This document shows positions 1 through 8,538 of a stretch of 10,165 nt of DNA, in pieces. A program made the position numbers and the translations under genes. The notes beneath the pieces were generated by a model. The model searched no databases, was not told the DNA's origin, and saw only the letters and a program-made list of their open reading frames with translations. The number at the start of each line of letters is the position of its first letter. Within the stretch, counting starts at the first letter, position 1. This DNA is from SIG480 sp045533555 (lineage in GTDB: Bacteria > Bacillota > Clostridia > Oscillospirales > JAAYXM01): NCBI GenBank assembly GCA_045533555.1, contig JAZSHZ010000036.1, positions 1-10,165 of the forward strand, written 5' to 3'.

Positions 1-1487
1 TGTGCCTCGCCACCCGAAAGCGTTCCTGCCGCGCGGGAGAGAGTGAGATAGGAAAGACCGACGCTCTTGAGAAATCCGAGCCTTGCCTTTATCTCGCGGA
101 TAATAAGCTCGGCAATCTTTTTCTCGCGCTCCGTGAAGGTCTCTTCAACTCCGTTTATAAAATCAAGTGCCTCGATGACAGACATATCGCACATCTCCGC
201 GATGTTGATGTCACCGACGGTGACTGCGAGCGCCTCGCGGCGAAGCCTCTTGCCGCCGCAGACACTGCAGGGAGTGTTTATCATGCATTCCTCGATTTCC
301 GCTCTCGAATATTCGCTTGCGGTTTCATGGTATCTGCGCTCAAGGTTTGCAACGAGGCCTTCCCATGCCTGGGTATAATCTCCCTTGCCATAGGATTTTT
401 CATAATGGAGCGGGATTTTTTCTTTGCCCGTTCCATAGAGGATAGCATTGTATGCTTCCTCGGGGATTTCGCCGACGGGGGTTGCGAGATCAAAGCCATA
501 ATGCTTTGCAAGCCCGTCGTAATACATTCTGCATATCGTCCCCGGTGCGGCATTCGTCCATCCCGAAGCGTGGATCGCGCCGTCAAGAATGGACTTTGTT
601 TTATCGGGGATGATCATATCGGGGTCGACCTTGAGAAGAGTTCCGAGTCCCGAGCATTCGGGGCAGGCGCCGTGTGGATTATTGAAGGAAAACATTCTCG
701 GAGTAAGCTCCTCGATGCTTATGCCGCAGTCATCGCAGGCATAATTCTGCGAGAACATAATCTCGCGGTCACCGATTATATCGACAAGGACAAGACCGCC
801 CGAAAGACCCGATGCCGTCTCGATAGAATCGGAAAGGCGCGTTTCGATGCCTTCCTTGATGACAAGGCGGTCAATGATGATTTCGATATTGTGCTTTTTG
901 TTCTTCTCGAGCTTGATATCCTCGGAAAGGTCATAGATGTTGCCGTCAACCCTCGCGCGGACATAGCCTGATTTTTTTGCGTTTTCGAAAACTTTTTCAT
1001 GCTCACCCTTGCGGCTTCTGACGACGGGAGCGAGGATCTGGAACTTCGTCCCCGCGGGGAATTCGAGAATTTTATCGCAAATCTGGTCGACTGTCTGCTG
1101 CTCGATGACCTTGCCGCAGACAGGACAGTGAGGCGTTCCGACTCTTGCCCATAAAAGACGCAGATAGTCATAAATCTCCGTAACCGTTCCGACGGTAGAG
1201 CGCGGATTTTTCGATGTCGTTTTCTGGTCTATGGATATTGCAGGGGAAAGACCCTCGATATAATCCACATCAGGCTTTTCCATGCGACCGAGAAACATTC
1301 TTGCATATGAGGAAAGCGATTCAACATAGCGTCGCTGACCCTCGGCATAGATCGTGTCGAAAGCAAGGCTCGATTTTCCCGAGCCCGAAAGACCTGTTAT
1401 GACAACGAGGCTGTCGCGCGGGATTTCGACATCAATATTCTTAAGGTTGTGCTCTCTTGCACCCTTGACAAAAATGGATTTGTTCAT
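1..1487 (-). CDS. uvrA: Excinuclease ABC subunit A (UvrA), N-terminal 495 residues, truncated by window edge
   Basis: UvrA is the ATP-dependent damage sensor of bacterial nucleotide excision repair. It dimerises, scans DNA in the cytoplasm and loads UvrB at lesions. The translation starts MNKSIFVKGAREHNLKNID, the usual UvrA opening. It has Walker A GLSGSGKS at residues 32-39, then the QRRYVESLSSYARMFLGRM block at 51-69 and the family segment SPAISIDQKTTSKNPRSTVGT at 81-101. Zinc-binding cysteine pairs are seen at C121/C124, C251/C254 with C275/C278, and C407/C410. The ABC signature LSGGE sits at 490-494, right at the cut. About half of the usual ~940 residues are present; the second ATPase half lies left of the window. 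The ATG is 3 bp after the uvrB stop, with a GAGG inside the last uvrB codons, so translation is probably coupled to uvrB. No frameshift is visible. Identification is very secure. Confidence 0.98.
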   Translation of the reverse strand, partial: MNKSIFVKGAREHNLKNIDVEIPRDSLVVITGLSGSGKSSLAFDTIYAEGQRRYVESLSSYARMFLGRMEKPDVDYIEGLSPAISIDQKTTSKNPRSTVGTVTEIYDYLRLLWARVGTPHCPVCGKVIEQQTVDQICDKILEFPAGTKFQILAPVVRSRKGEHEKVFENAKKSGYVRARVDGNIYDLSEDIKLEKNKKHNIEIIIDRLVIKEGIETRLSDSIETASGLSGGLVLVDIIGDREIMFSQNYACDDCGISIEELTPRMFSFNNPHGACPECSGLGTLLKVDPDMIIPDKTKSILDGAIHASGWTNAAPGTICRMYYDGLAKHYGFDLATPVGEIPEEAYNAILYGTGKEKIPLHYEKSYGKGDYTQAWEGLVANLERRYHETASEYSRAEIEECMINTPCSVCGGKRLRREALAVTVGDINIAEMCDMSVIEALDFINGVEETFTEREKKIAELIIREIKARLGFLKSVGLSYLTLSRAAGTLSGGEA

Positions 1488-1490
1488 ATC

Positions 1491-3446
1491 TTACATACCT
1501 CGAAGCTCAATGATTCTGTCGCGCAGCATTGCGGCATACTCGAATTCGAGCATCTTCGATGCCTCGCGCATATCGCGTTCGAGCTTTCTGATAAGCTCTT
1601 CGCGCTCGGATTTTGTGAGCTTTTCTTTCTTCGTTTCGTCCGCATCCTTCGATATTTCAAGAAGCTCTGCGACGTCCTTTTTAATGGTCTTCGGAATGAT
1701 TCCGTGTTCTTCATTGAATCTCTGCTGAAGCCTTCTTCTGCGCTCTGTCTCATCAATGGCGCGCTGCATCGAGCCCGTCATATTATCGGCATACATAATG
1801 ACCTTGCCGTGGTCATTTCGTGCGGCGCGTCCCATCGTCTGGATAAGCGAGGTTTCGCTTCTGAGAAAGCCTTCCTTATCGGCATCGAGAATCGCGACGA
1901 GCGAGACCTCGGGAATATCGAGTCCTTCGCGGAGAAGATTGATGCCGACGAGGACGTCAAACGTACCTAATCGCAAATCACGGATGATCTCCATTCGTTC
2001 GATCGTCTCAACATTATGATGAAGATATTTGACCTTGATTCCCGCGCGCTCAAGATAGGCTGTGAGATCCTCTGCCATCTTCTTCGTGAGCGTGGTGATA
2101 AGAACGCGCTCTTTTTCGGCAACGCGTGAATTGATTTCGCCGATAAGGTCATCGATCTGCCCATCTGTCGGGCGGATTTCGATCTCGGGGTCGAGAAGAC
2201 CTGTCGGGCGGATGAGCTGCTCGACCGTCTGCGCGCTTCTTTCACGCTCATATTCTCCGGGTGTTGCGGAGACATAGATGACCTGATTTATATGGTCTTC
2301 AAATTCCGTGAAGTTGAGCGGACGGTTGTCAAATGCGCTCGGAAGCCGGAATCCGTATTTGACGAGGACTTCCTTTCTCGCGCGGTCACCTGCATACATT
2401 CCGCGAACCTGCGGAAGCGTGACGTGAGACTCGTCCACGATAAGGAGAAAATCCTCGGGGAAATAGTCCATAAGCGTAAACGGAGGTGAGCCCGGCTCTC
2501 TGCCGCTTATTATGCGCGAATAGTTCTCTATGCCGGTGCAATATCCGAGCTCCTGCATCATCTCCACGTCATATTGAGTGCGCTGGCGAAGTCTCTGCGC
2601 CTCAAGAAGCTTTTCGTCCTCCTCAAACTGCTTTACGCAAAGCTCCATTTCGTCAATTATGTCGTTGCAGGCCTTTGCCATCTTTTCGGGAGTTGAGACA
2701 TAGTGGGAAGCGGGATATATCGCGACGTGGGAAAGCTCACGCTTGACAGCACCCGTAACGATGTTTATCTCACATATTCTGTCCACTTCATCGCCGAAAA
2801 ATTCGACACGGATGCCCGTGTCCCTGGAATATACGGGGAATATCTCGAGCGTGTCTCCGCGGACGCGGAATTTGTTTCGCTCAAAGGCAACATCGTTTCT
2901 TTCATATCGGATTTCTATGAGCTTTTTGATAACCTCATCGCGTTCCTTTGTCATTCCGGGGCGGAGCGAGATGACCATGCTCGAATAGTCGATAGGATCG
3001 CCGAGACCGTAGATGCAGGAAACACTCGCAACGATGATGACATCACGGCGCTCGCCGAGAGAAGCTGTTGCGCTGTGTCGAAGTCTGTCGATTTCTTCGT
3101 TTGTCGAGGAATCCTTTTCTATATAAGTGTCAGTGTGAGTAATATATGCCTCGAGCTGATAATAATCGAAATATGAAACAAAATATTCAACGGCATTTTC
3201 CGGAAAAAAGGCCTTGAGCTCTGAGCAAAGCTGCGCCGCAAGTGTCTTGTTGTGAGCAAGAACAAGCGTCGGCTTCTGAACGCGCTCAATGATATTTGCC
3301 ATCGTGAAGGTTTTTCCCGAGCCGGTAACGCCGAGAAGCGTCTGCTCGGAAAGACCCATCTCGATGCCGTTTGCAAGGGCATCGATCGCCTTGGGCTGAT
3401 CACCCGCAGGCTTATATTCGGAATGTATAATAAATTTATCCGGCAT
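1491..3446 (-). CDS. uvrB: Excinuclease ABC subunit B (UvrB)
   Basis: UvrB is the helicase-like damage-verification subunit of nucleotide excision repair. UvrA hands it the lesion, and it forms the pre-incision complex with UvrC. The 651-residue product has the normal family length (about 650-675). Walker A GVTGSGKT is at 39-46. The beta-hairpin region that inserts between DNA strands lies around 88-128 (YFDYYQLEAY, then TDTYIEKDSS). The DESH helicase box is at 338-341, SAT at 393-395, and the motif VI segment QTMGRAARN at 536-544. The C-terminal UVR coiled-coil that binds UvrC is at about 615-650. The ATG is preceded by AAAGGAG at 8-nt spacing, which supports this start. The gene lies 61 bp after the rhamnosidase gene, and I see neither a convincing promoter nor a LexA box in that gap. 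It may therefore be read from upstream or from a promoter inside the rhamnosidase gene. All key motifs are intact. Confidence 0.99.
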   Translation of the reverse strand: MPDKFIIHSEYKPAGDQPKAIDALANGIEMGLSEQTLLGVTGSGKTFTMANIIERVQKPTLVLAHNKTLAAQLCSELKAFFPENAVEYFVSYFDYYQLEAYITHTDTYIEKDSSTNEEIDRLRHSATASLGERRDVIIVASVSCIYGLGDPIDYSSMVISLRPGMTKERDEVIKKLIEIRYERNDVAFERNKFRVRGDTLEIFPVYSRDTGIRVEFFGDEVDRICEINIVTGAVKRELSHVAIYPASHYVSTPEKMAKACNDIIDEMELCVKQFEEDEKLLEAQRLRQRTQYDVEMMQELGYCTGIENYSRIISGREPGSPPFTLMDYFPEDFLLIVDESHVTLPQVRGMYAGDRARKEVLVKYGFRLPSAFDNRPLNFTEFEDHINQVIYVSATPGEYERERSAQTVEQLIRPTGLLDPEIEIRPTDGQIDDLIGEINSRVAEKERVLITTLTKKMAEDLTAYLERAGIKVKYLHHNVETIERMEIIRDLRLGTFDVLVGINLLREGLDIPEVSLVAILDADKEGFLRSETSLIQTMGRAARNDHGKVIMYADNMTGSMQRAIDETERRRRLQQRFNEEHGIIPKTIKKDVAELLEISKDADETKKEKLTKSEREELIRKLERDMREASKMLEFEYAAMLRDRIIELRGM

Positions 3447-3507
3447 GTTCTCACTCCTTTTAATATGATTGCCAAGGATTTCGGGCGGGGAGATAAAGTC
3501 TGTTATA

Positions 3508-5739
3508 TCAGAAGCTGTAGCTGCCCGGCTCGACTGTATAGGTTTTTTTATCGATAATAACGGTGGCGTCGACAGGCGTGGTTATCTCATAAACCACGCT
3601 TCCGTTTTCATGCCGCCATGCGGATTTGATGACACCGTGCTTCGTGTGAAGCTCCGATCTGAACCAATCAATTCTGCTGTCCGCAACAGGGGAAATCAAT
3701 ACCCTTTCATAGCCGGGGGATTCCTCAATGGGGTTTATTCCTCCGCAAACGGAATACATCCAGTCAACCACCGCCCCGTAGGAATAATGATTGAATGAGT
3801 TCATCTTATCGGACCACATTTCACCATCGGGCTTGATGCCGTCCCAATGCTCCCAGATAGTCGTTGCGCCTTTTGTTATGGGATAAATCCATGAAGGATA
3901 TTCTTTCCTGAGAAGAAGGGTGTATGCAAGCTCGCTATAGCCGTGACTACTTAATGCGTGAAGAATATATGGCGTGCCGACAAAACCCGTTTGCAGCTTA
4001 TTGCCGTCTTTGCGGATAAGCTCCGCGAGAGATCTGATCACCTTATCGGGCTCGTTCGTTATGTTGAAGGCGAGCGGGAGAATGTGCTCGGTCTGGGTCT
4101 TGTAATCGTTTTTGAATTCATCATTGAAGGCAGAAATAATCTTCTTGTGGAGAGTTTTATAGAATGAAATATCCCGACCGAGAACATCACCGATCTTGCA
4201 TAGTATCTCGGTGCTTTTTGCGTAAAATGCGGAAGCGATCAGGTCACCTCTTGTGTCACCTTTATAATTTCCGTCTCCGCTTCCGAGTTCAAGCCAATCG
4301 CAAAAATGTTTTCCGCCAAACCACAGGTTGGGTTTTGATGTCGTTTCCGTGACATAATCGACCCACTTTTTTATCGGCAAAAACATCTTCTCCAGAATTT
4401 CCTTGTTGCCGTAAGAAAGATAAATTTGCCAGGGGCAAATCGCGACCGCATCCGACCATGCGGCGCTTATTTCGGCGTTGCTCTTTTCAAATGGAATGAC
4501 CATGGGAATCGCTCCGTTTTCATATTGGTCAAGAACCATATCCGAAAGCCACTTTTCAAAAAACTTATTTACATCGTAGTTGTAGCTTGCGGCGCGTATG
4601 AAAACCTGCGCGTCTCCCGTCCATCCCATCCGCTCATCGCGTTGCGGACAATCGGTCGGAACATCGAGAAAATTCGAGCGTTGCCCCCATAAGCTGTTGT
4701 TGAAGAGCTTGTTGAGAAAGCTGTCGGAAGTTTCAATGTATCCCGTGCGCTCAAGCTCACTGTATACTGCAATTGAAGTAAAATTATCTGCGCATATCTC
4801 TGCGGGATATTCGTCAAGACGGATATATCTGTAGCCGTAAAATGTAAGTGTCGGTTTGAATGTTTGTTTTCCTTCCTTGCAAATATATGTGTATCCGCAC
4901 TTGGCAGAGCGGTAGTTTCCGTTATAAAAATTACCGTCTTTATCAAGCGTTTCCGCAAAAGAAAGGGAGACGATGTCTCCGGCACCTGCTGTGAGATCGA
5001 TTTCGACATAGCCGGTCAGATTCTGACCGAAGTCAATAACAGTCTCTCCGTTTGGAGTTTCTATAATCTTTGCAGGCTTTATGCGCTCATGCTCGATGAC
5101 ATTCTCGCCGACCTGCGCGATAAGCCCTTCTTTTGTGTTATCCTCTGCTATGGTGCATTCGAGATTGAAATTGGGTTTGACTCTTGCATCAAAGCTGAAT
5201 CCATCGTATATTTCGCAGAAGCTATAGCCACTCAGCGCAGCTTTCCAGTCGGTATCGGTATAAAAGCTTTCAATTCTTCCGCTTGCATATATTATCTCTA
5301 TTTTTGCTATAAGGGCGCAGGTGCGCTCTTCTGCATCTCTCCACCAATCGGCAATGCGACCTTTATACCAACCGGGTGCAACTGCCACCACAAGAGAATT
5401 ATCGCCGATAACGCAGTCGGTTATATCGTATTTCTGGTATTGAATCCGTTTTTTATAGGAAGTCCATCCCGGAGCCAGAATAAATTCTCCGACTCGATTT
5501 CCGTTCAATGAAGCCTCGTAAACACCTCTTGCGGAAATATATAAATATGCCGATTGAACAGAATCGGATATTTGGAAATCCTTTTTGAATAAGGGGATGC
5601 AATCGCCAATATCGTCCGCGCAGTGAATCCATTCGGATTTCTGCAAAGGATGCTGCGCCGCCGATTCACACTCGCAAAGTGCAGGTGCCTTCTTTTCTCC
5701 GTATTCGGAATGTGTGACGAATTTGCTTGTCTTGCTCAA
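3508..5739 (-). CDS. GH78 alpha-L-rhamnosidase, probably cytoplasmic
   Basis: Predicted to hydrolyse terminal alpha-L-rhamnose from oligosaccharides or plant glycosides with inversion of configuration. Numbering is from the TTG chosen here (743 aa). A jelly-roll sugar-binding domain (Bac_rhamnosid_N type) spans about 55-220, with GVYEASLNGNRVG near 72-84. The concanavalin-like domain spans about 221-325 (VIDFGQNLTGYVEI, FYGYRYIRL). The (alpha/alpha)6 catalytic barrel spans about 328-670, and a C-terminal beta domain 672-743. The catalytic barrel shows DVPTDCPQRDERMGWTGDAQ, which carries the expected general acid (E369, with D368 and D376). TIWEHWDG carries the expected general base E630. No signal peptide or lipobox is visible, and the usual leading Ig-like domain is missing, so the protein is shorter than most members (850-1000) and probably acts on imported substrates. 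An in-frame ATG at 5754 lies on top of the ribosome binding site, so TTG at 5739 is preferred. It begins 21 bp after the permease gene. Confidence 0.93.
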   Translation of the reverse strand: MSKTSKFVTHSEYGEKKAPALCECESAAQHPLQKSEWIHCADDIGDCIPLFKKDFQISDSVQSAYLYISARGVYEASLNGNRVGEFILAPGWTSYKKRIQYQKYDITDCVIGDNSLVVAVAPGWYKGRIADWWRDAEERTCALIAKIEIIYASGRIESFYTDTDWKAALSGYSFCEIYDGFSFDARVKPNFNLECTIAEDNTKEGLIAQVGENVIEHERIKPAKIIETPNGETVIDFGQNLTGYVEIDLTAGAGDIVSLSFAETLDKDGNFYNGNYRSAKCGYTYICKEGKQTFKPTLTFYGYRYIRLDEYPAEICADNFTSIAVYSELERTGYIETSDSFLNKLFNNSLWGQRSNFLDVPTDCPQRDERMGWTGDAQVFIRAASYNYDVNKFFEKWLSDMVLDQYENGAIPMVIPFEKSNAEISAAWSDAVAICPWQIYLSYGNKEILEKMFLPIKKWVDYVTETTSKPNLWFGGKHFCDWLELGSGDGNYKGDTRGDLIASAFYAKSTEILCKIGDVLGRDISFYKTLHKKIISAFNDEFKNDYKTQTEHILPLAFNITNEPDKVIRSLAELIRKDGNKLQTGFVGTPYILHALSSHGYSELAYTLLLRKEYPSWIYPITKGATTIWEHWDGIKPDGEMWSDKMNSFNHYSYGAVVDWMYSVCGGINPIEESPGYERVLISPVADSRIDWFRSELHTKHGVIKSAWRHENGSVVYEITTPVDATVIIDKKTYTVEPGSYSF

Positions 5740-5747
5740 AGCAGACA

Positions 5748-5752
5748 CCTCC
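5748..5752 (-). promoter_or_regulatory. Shine-Dalgarno GGAGG that sets the rhamnosidase start at TTG 5739
   Basis: On the minus strand, GGAGG is followed by 8 nt and then TTG AGC AAG, an ideal arrangement. The in-frame ATG at 5754-5752 ends within this GGAGG and has no ribosome binding site of its own, because the bases before it are the end of the permease gene. This points to TTG initiation and a product five residues shorter than the longest ORF. Confidence 0.75.
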
Positions 5753-5760
5753 ATTCAGGT

Positions 5761-6915
5761 TCAGATGATATACATAAACGCGGTGAGTATACCGAGAAAT
5801 GCAAAGTTGAAAACAGAGAACACGAGAATATAATGTTTTGCGCGTCTGGGATTATACTTTAAGTATTCGCGGAAGGTTATAAGGCTTGCAAGCGATGCGA
5901 TAAGAGTGCCTGTGCCGCCGATATTGACGCCGACGAGAAGATTTGCATAGTCATTGGTAAACTGCGAGAGGAGAATGGCGGACGGGACATTGCTTATAAA
6001 CTGGCAGGAAAGGATCGAGGAAAGAAGTGTGCTCTTCTCAAGAAGCGAGGAGAAAAGTGTGTTTACCGCAGGAATCCTCGCCATATTTCCCGCAAAGATG
6101 AAGAAGAAGACAAATGTAAAGAGAAGCGGGTAGTCGACAGCCTTCAGTGCTTTCCTGTCAGCAAATAGCAATACTGCGGGGATGACAACAAGTCCTATCT
6201 GATAGGGAATGACGCGAAAGACGATTATGATCGAAAGGATGAAGAGCACGAGGTAAAGAACAGTGCGCTTCGGGTTGAGCGGCGTCTTCGCATAGCAGAG
6301 GAAGAGCGGCTCGGGTTTGACGAAAATGATGCAGCAGACCGTGATGAGAATGACGGCAAGAATAAAAGGCGGAGCCATGATTTTCATAAACTCAAATGTC
6401 GGAATGCCGAATTTCGTATAGAGATATAAGTTCTGCGGATTTCCGAACGGAGTGAGCATTCCGCCAAGGTTTGCGGCGATGTTCTGCATAACGAAGGTGA
6501 AGGACATATAATCTGTCTTGTTGGTTGCTGTCAGAACGAAATATCCGAGCGGGAGAAATGTCAGAAGCGCCATATCGTTTGCAATGAACATCGAGCCGAT
6601 GAATGTTATATAGACAAGCGCAAGAACGCTCATTCGCGCGTTTTTGAAAATTGAGACGATTTCTCTTGCCAGAACATAAAAAAAGTTTATGTTCCGCAAA
6701 GCGCAGACAACTGCGAGAACGCAGAAAAGGCAGGTCAGCGTCTTGAAATCAAAATATCCGATATATTCGCGATCAATGGGTATGATGAGACTTGTTATGA
6801 GCGCCGCCGCAAATGCGATGCACATAACCGCATTTTCCTTTATAAATCCGAGAATGCGCGAATTTTTCTGCTTAGCTTCTGTTGTCATAGGTGATGAAAC
6901 TTCCTTTACAGTCAT
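5761..6915 (-). CDS. Ion-transporter superfamily permease (CitMHS/ArsB/SLC13-like), substrate unknown
   Basis: A 384-residue polytopic inner-membrane protein, close to the usual length for this group, with about ten hydrophobic segments after a polar N-terminus of roughly 28 residues. Two matching half-repeats are visible. In the first, FIANDMALLTFLP (110-122) is followed by GGMLTPFGNPQNLYLY (151-166). In the second, FISNVPSAILLSQFTND (306-322) is followed by VNIGGTGTLIASLASL (330-345). This asparagine-bearing inverted repeat is characteristic of the ion-transporter superfamily, which moves anions such as citrate, dicarboxylates, arsenite or sulfate, or exchanges Na+/H+. I cannot assign a substrate: there is no ars operon context, and the rhamnosidase neighbour does not imply sugar transport. 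The ATG overlaps the FAD gene stop as ATGA, so translation is probably coupled. There is no well-spaced ribosome binding site. An alternative ATG nine codons later (MTTEAKQKNS) has an AAGGA about 13 nt upstream, so the start is uncertain. Confidence 0.85.
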   Translation of the reverse strand: MTVKEVSSPMTTEAKQKNSRILGFIKENAVMCIAFAAALITSLIIPIDREYIGYFDFKTLTCLFCVLAVVCALRNINFFYVLAREIVSIFKNARMSVLALVYITFIGSMFIANDMALLTFLPLGYFVLTATNKTDYMSFTFVMQNIAANLGGMLTPFGNPQNLYLYTKFGIPTFEFMKIMAPPFILAVILITVCCIIFVKPEPLFLCYAKTPLNPKRTVLYLVLFILSIIIVFRVIPYQIGLVVIPAVLLFADRKALKAVDYPLLFTFVFFFIFAGNMARIPAVNTLFSSLLEKSTLLSSILSCQFISNVPSAILLSQFTNDYANLLVGVNIGGTGTLIASLASLITFREYLKYNPRRAKHYILVFSVFNFAFLGILTAFMYII

Positions 6916-8498
6916 ATTTTAAGAACTGCTTCCGCAACGCGGATTCCGTCCACGGCAGAGGAGAGGATTCCTCCTGCATAGCCTGCGCCCTCACCGCAGG
7001 GGTAAAGACCGCGGATTGAGGATTCAAGCGTCTCGCCGCGATTTATGCGGACGGGTGAGGAGGAGCGTGTTTCGGGAGCGGTGAGGACGGCTTCTCCGTC
7101 GCGGAAGGCAGAAATCAGCCTTGAAAAGCCTGAAAGACCGCGTCGTAATGTATCGTTTATATAATCGGGGAAGATCTCCGATATATCTTTTTCGCAAACA
7201 CCGGGCAGAAAGCTCGGTCTGATTTTGCCGAAGCCCGTTTTCCTTCCCGTCAGAAAACCTTCGACAGTCTGTGCGGGTGCTTTCCAATCTGCACCGCCGA
7301 GAGTGAATGCCGCGCGCTCAATTGTGCGCTGAAGCTCGACTCCCGCAAGCGGAGAAGCTCCGCCGAAATCTTCGGGAAGAACGTTTACGAGAAGTGCGCT
7401 GTTTGCATTGTCCTTGTTTCGTGCATAAAGGCTCATACCGTTTGTGACAAGACCGCCATCCTCACTTGAGGAGTTGATGACCTCACCACCGGGACACATA
7501 CAGAAGGTATACACCGCGCGTCCGTCGGGATAGCGGTTTGAAAGCTTATAATCCGCCGCGCCGAGAGCTTTGTGACCTGCAAAAGCACCGTAACGGCATT
7601 TATCAATATCGCTCTGAAGATGCTCGATGCGGACACCCATTGAAAACGGCTTCTGCTCCATATCGACGCCGAGGTCGAGAAGAAGCGCGAAAACATCGCG
7701 TGCGGAATGACCGACGGCAAGAACGAGATCATCCGTTTCAAAGGTGATTTCACCGTCGGCTGTTTCGCATATTGCGGCGCATACCGCTCCGTTTTTCGTC
7801 TCAATTCCCGACAGACGACAGCCGAAATAAACGTCACCGCCAAGTTTTTTGATTTCTTCGCGGATGCCGGAGACGACTCCCGGGAGATTGTCTGAGCCGA
7901 TATGCGGATTTCTTATATACATAATCTCTTCGGGCGCGCCGTGCTCAACGAATGTGCGGAAAACTTCAAAACGGCGCTTGTCGTGAGTTCCCGAATTGAG
8001 CTTGCCGTCGGAGAATGCTCCTGCGCCTCCTTCACCGAACTGTACGTTCGACTCAGTGTTGAGCTTGCCGCCCGCCCAGAATGAAGAAACCGTGAGCGCG
8101 CGCTTATCAACGGACTCTCCCCGCTCGACGAGAATCGGCTTTGCTCCGCGCCTTGCAAGCGTCAGTGCCGCAAAGAGACCCGCAGGACCCGCACCGACGA
8201 CAACGGGGCGTTTTTCGGGAATACACGGCGCAATTTCGGGCTCAGCTTCATCGCGGGGCTTGAGGGTGATATCACCGCGGTGTATGCGCGCGAGGATTTT
8301 CTTCTCATCGCCCGAAACGGAAACATCGACGGAAAAGACAAAATGAACGTTTTCCTTGTCGCGCGCGTCGATTGCTTTTTTCGTTATATGAAGGTCGCGT
8401 ATGTCATTCGGAGAAATGCCGAGTGCACGCGCCGCCTTTTTTGTCAGAAGCTCCTCGCGCTCGTTGAGCGAGAGCTTGAGATTTCCTATTCTTATCAT
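6912..8498 (-). CDS. FAD-dependent dehydrogenase, COG2509 type
   Basis: A 528-residue predicted cytoplasmic flavoprotein of the widespread but functionally uncharacterised COG2509 group. A separate N-terminal domain of about 90 residues (MIRIGNLKLSLNEREE to ITLKPRDE) precedes the nucleotide-binding fold. The dinucleotide motif VVVGAGPAGLFAALTLARRG is at 99-118, with VERG at 124-127 as the end of the second strand. Family hallmarks follow: NVQFGEGGAGAFSDGKLNSG (151-170), the second GD-like segment LVLAVGHSARDVF (258-270), the cysteine segment TFCMCPGGEV (331-340) and the C-terminal FAD motif LYPCGEGAGYAGGILSSAVDG (498-518). It is intact and of normal length. The reaction and substrate are not known from sequence. 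The ATG has AAGGA at 9 nt and lies about 35 nt downstream of a predicted transcription start, making it the first gene of the leftward operon. Its TGA overlaps the permease ATG by 4 bp. The family call is firm; the function is open. Confidence 0.93.
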   Translation of the reverse strand: MIRIGNLKLSLNEREELLTKKAARALGISPNDIRDLHITKKAIDARDKENVHFVFSVDVSVSGDEKKILARIHRGDITLKPRDEAEPEIAPCIPEKRPVVVGAGPAGLFAALTLARRGAKPILVERGESVDKRALTVSSFWAGGKLNTESNVQFGEGGAGAFSDGKLNSGTHDKRRFEVFRTFVEHGAPEEIMYIRNPHIGSDNLPGVVSGIREEIKKLGGDVYFGCRLSGIETKNGAVCAAICETADGEITFETDDLVLAVGHSARDVFALLLDLGVDMEQKPFSMGVRIEHLQSDIDKCRYGAFAGHKALGAADYKLSNRYPDGRAVYTFCMCPGGEVINSSSEDGGLVTNGMSLYARNKDNANSALLVNVLPEDFGGASPLAGVELQRTIERAAFTLGGADWKAPAQTVEGFLTGRKTGFGKIRPSFLPGVCEKDISEIFPDYINDTLRRGLSGFSRLISAFRDGEAVLTAPETRSSSPVRINRGETLESSIRGLYPCGEGAGYAGGILSSAVDGIRVAEAVLKI

Positions 8499-8538
8499 AA
8501 TTCAAAATCCTTTTTGTCAGATTTTATCACAACATTAT

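Noticed and set aside
327..971. A 214-codon plus-strand ORF
   Set aside because: It lies entirely antisense to uvrA, whose frame is intact and full of family motifs. It has no ribosome binding site and its protein has no recognisable features.
1449..1970. A 173-codon plus-strand ORF across the uvrB-uvrA junction
   Set aside because: Antisense to the well-supported uvrB 3' end and the start of uvrA; no independent support.
2703..3176. A 157-codon plus-strand ORF
   Set aside because: Antisense to uvrB motifs (beta-hairpin region); a shadow frame.
3447..3507. Possible terminator or promoter between the rhamnosidase and uvrB genes
   Set aside because: No stem-loop with a T-run and no -35/-10 pair at acceptable spacing; only the uvrB ribosome binding site is convincing.
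4864..5511. A 215-codon plus-strand ORF
   Set aside because: Antisense to the rhamnosidase gene across its conserved N-terminal domains; a chance open frame.
5761..6915. Assigning the permease as ArsB arsenite pump or NhaD antiporter
   Set aside because: The superfamily repeats are present but there are no ars genes nearby and no substrate-diagnostic residues I can rely on.
8499..8538. Riboswitch or attenuator in the FAD operon leader
   Set aside because: The predicted leader is only about 34 nt, too short, and no structured element is seen.
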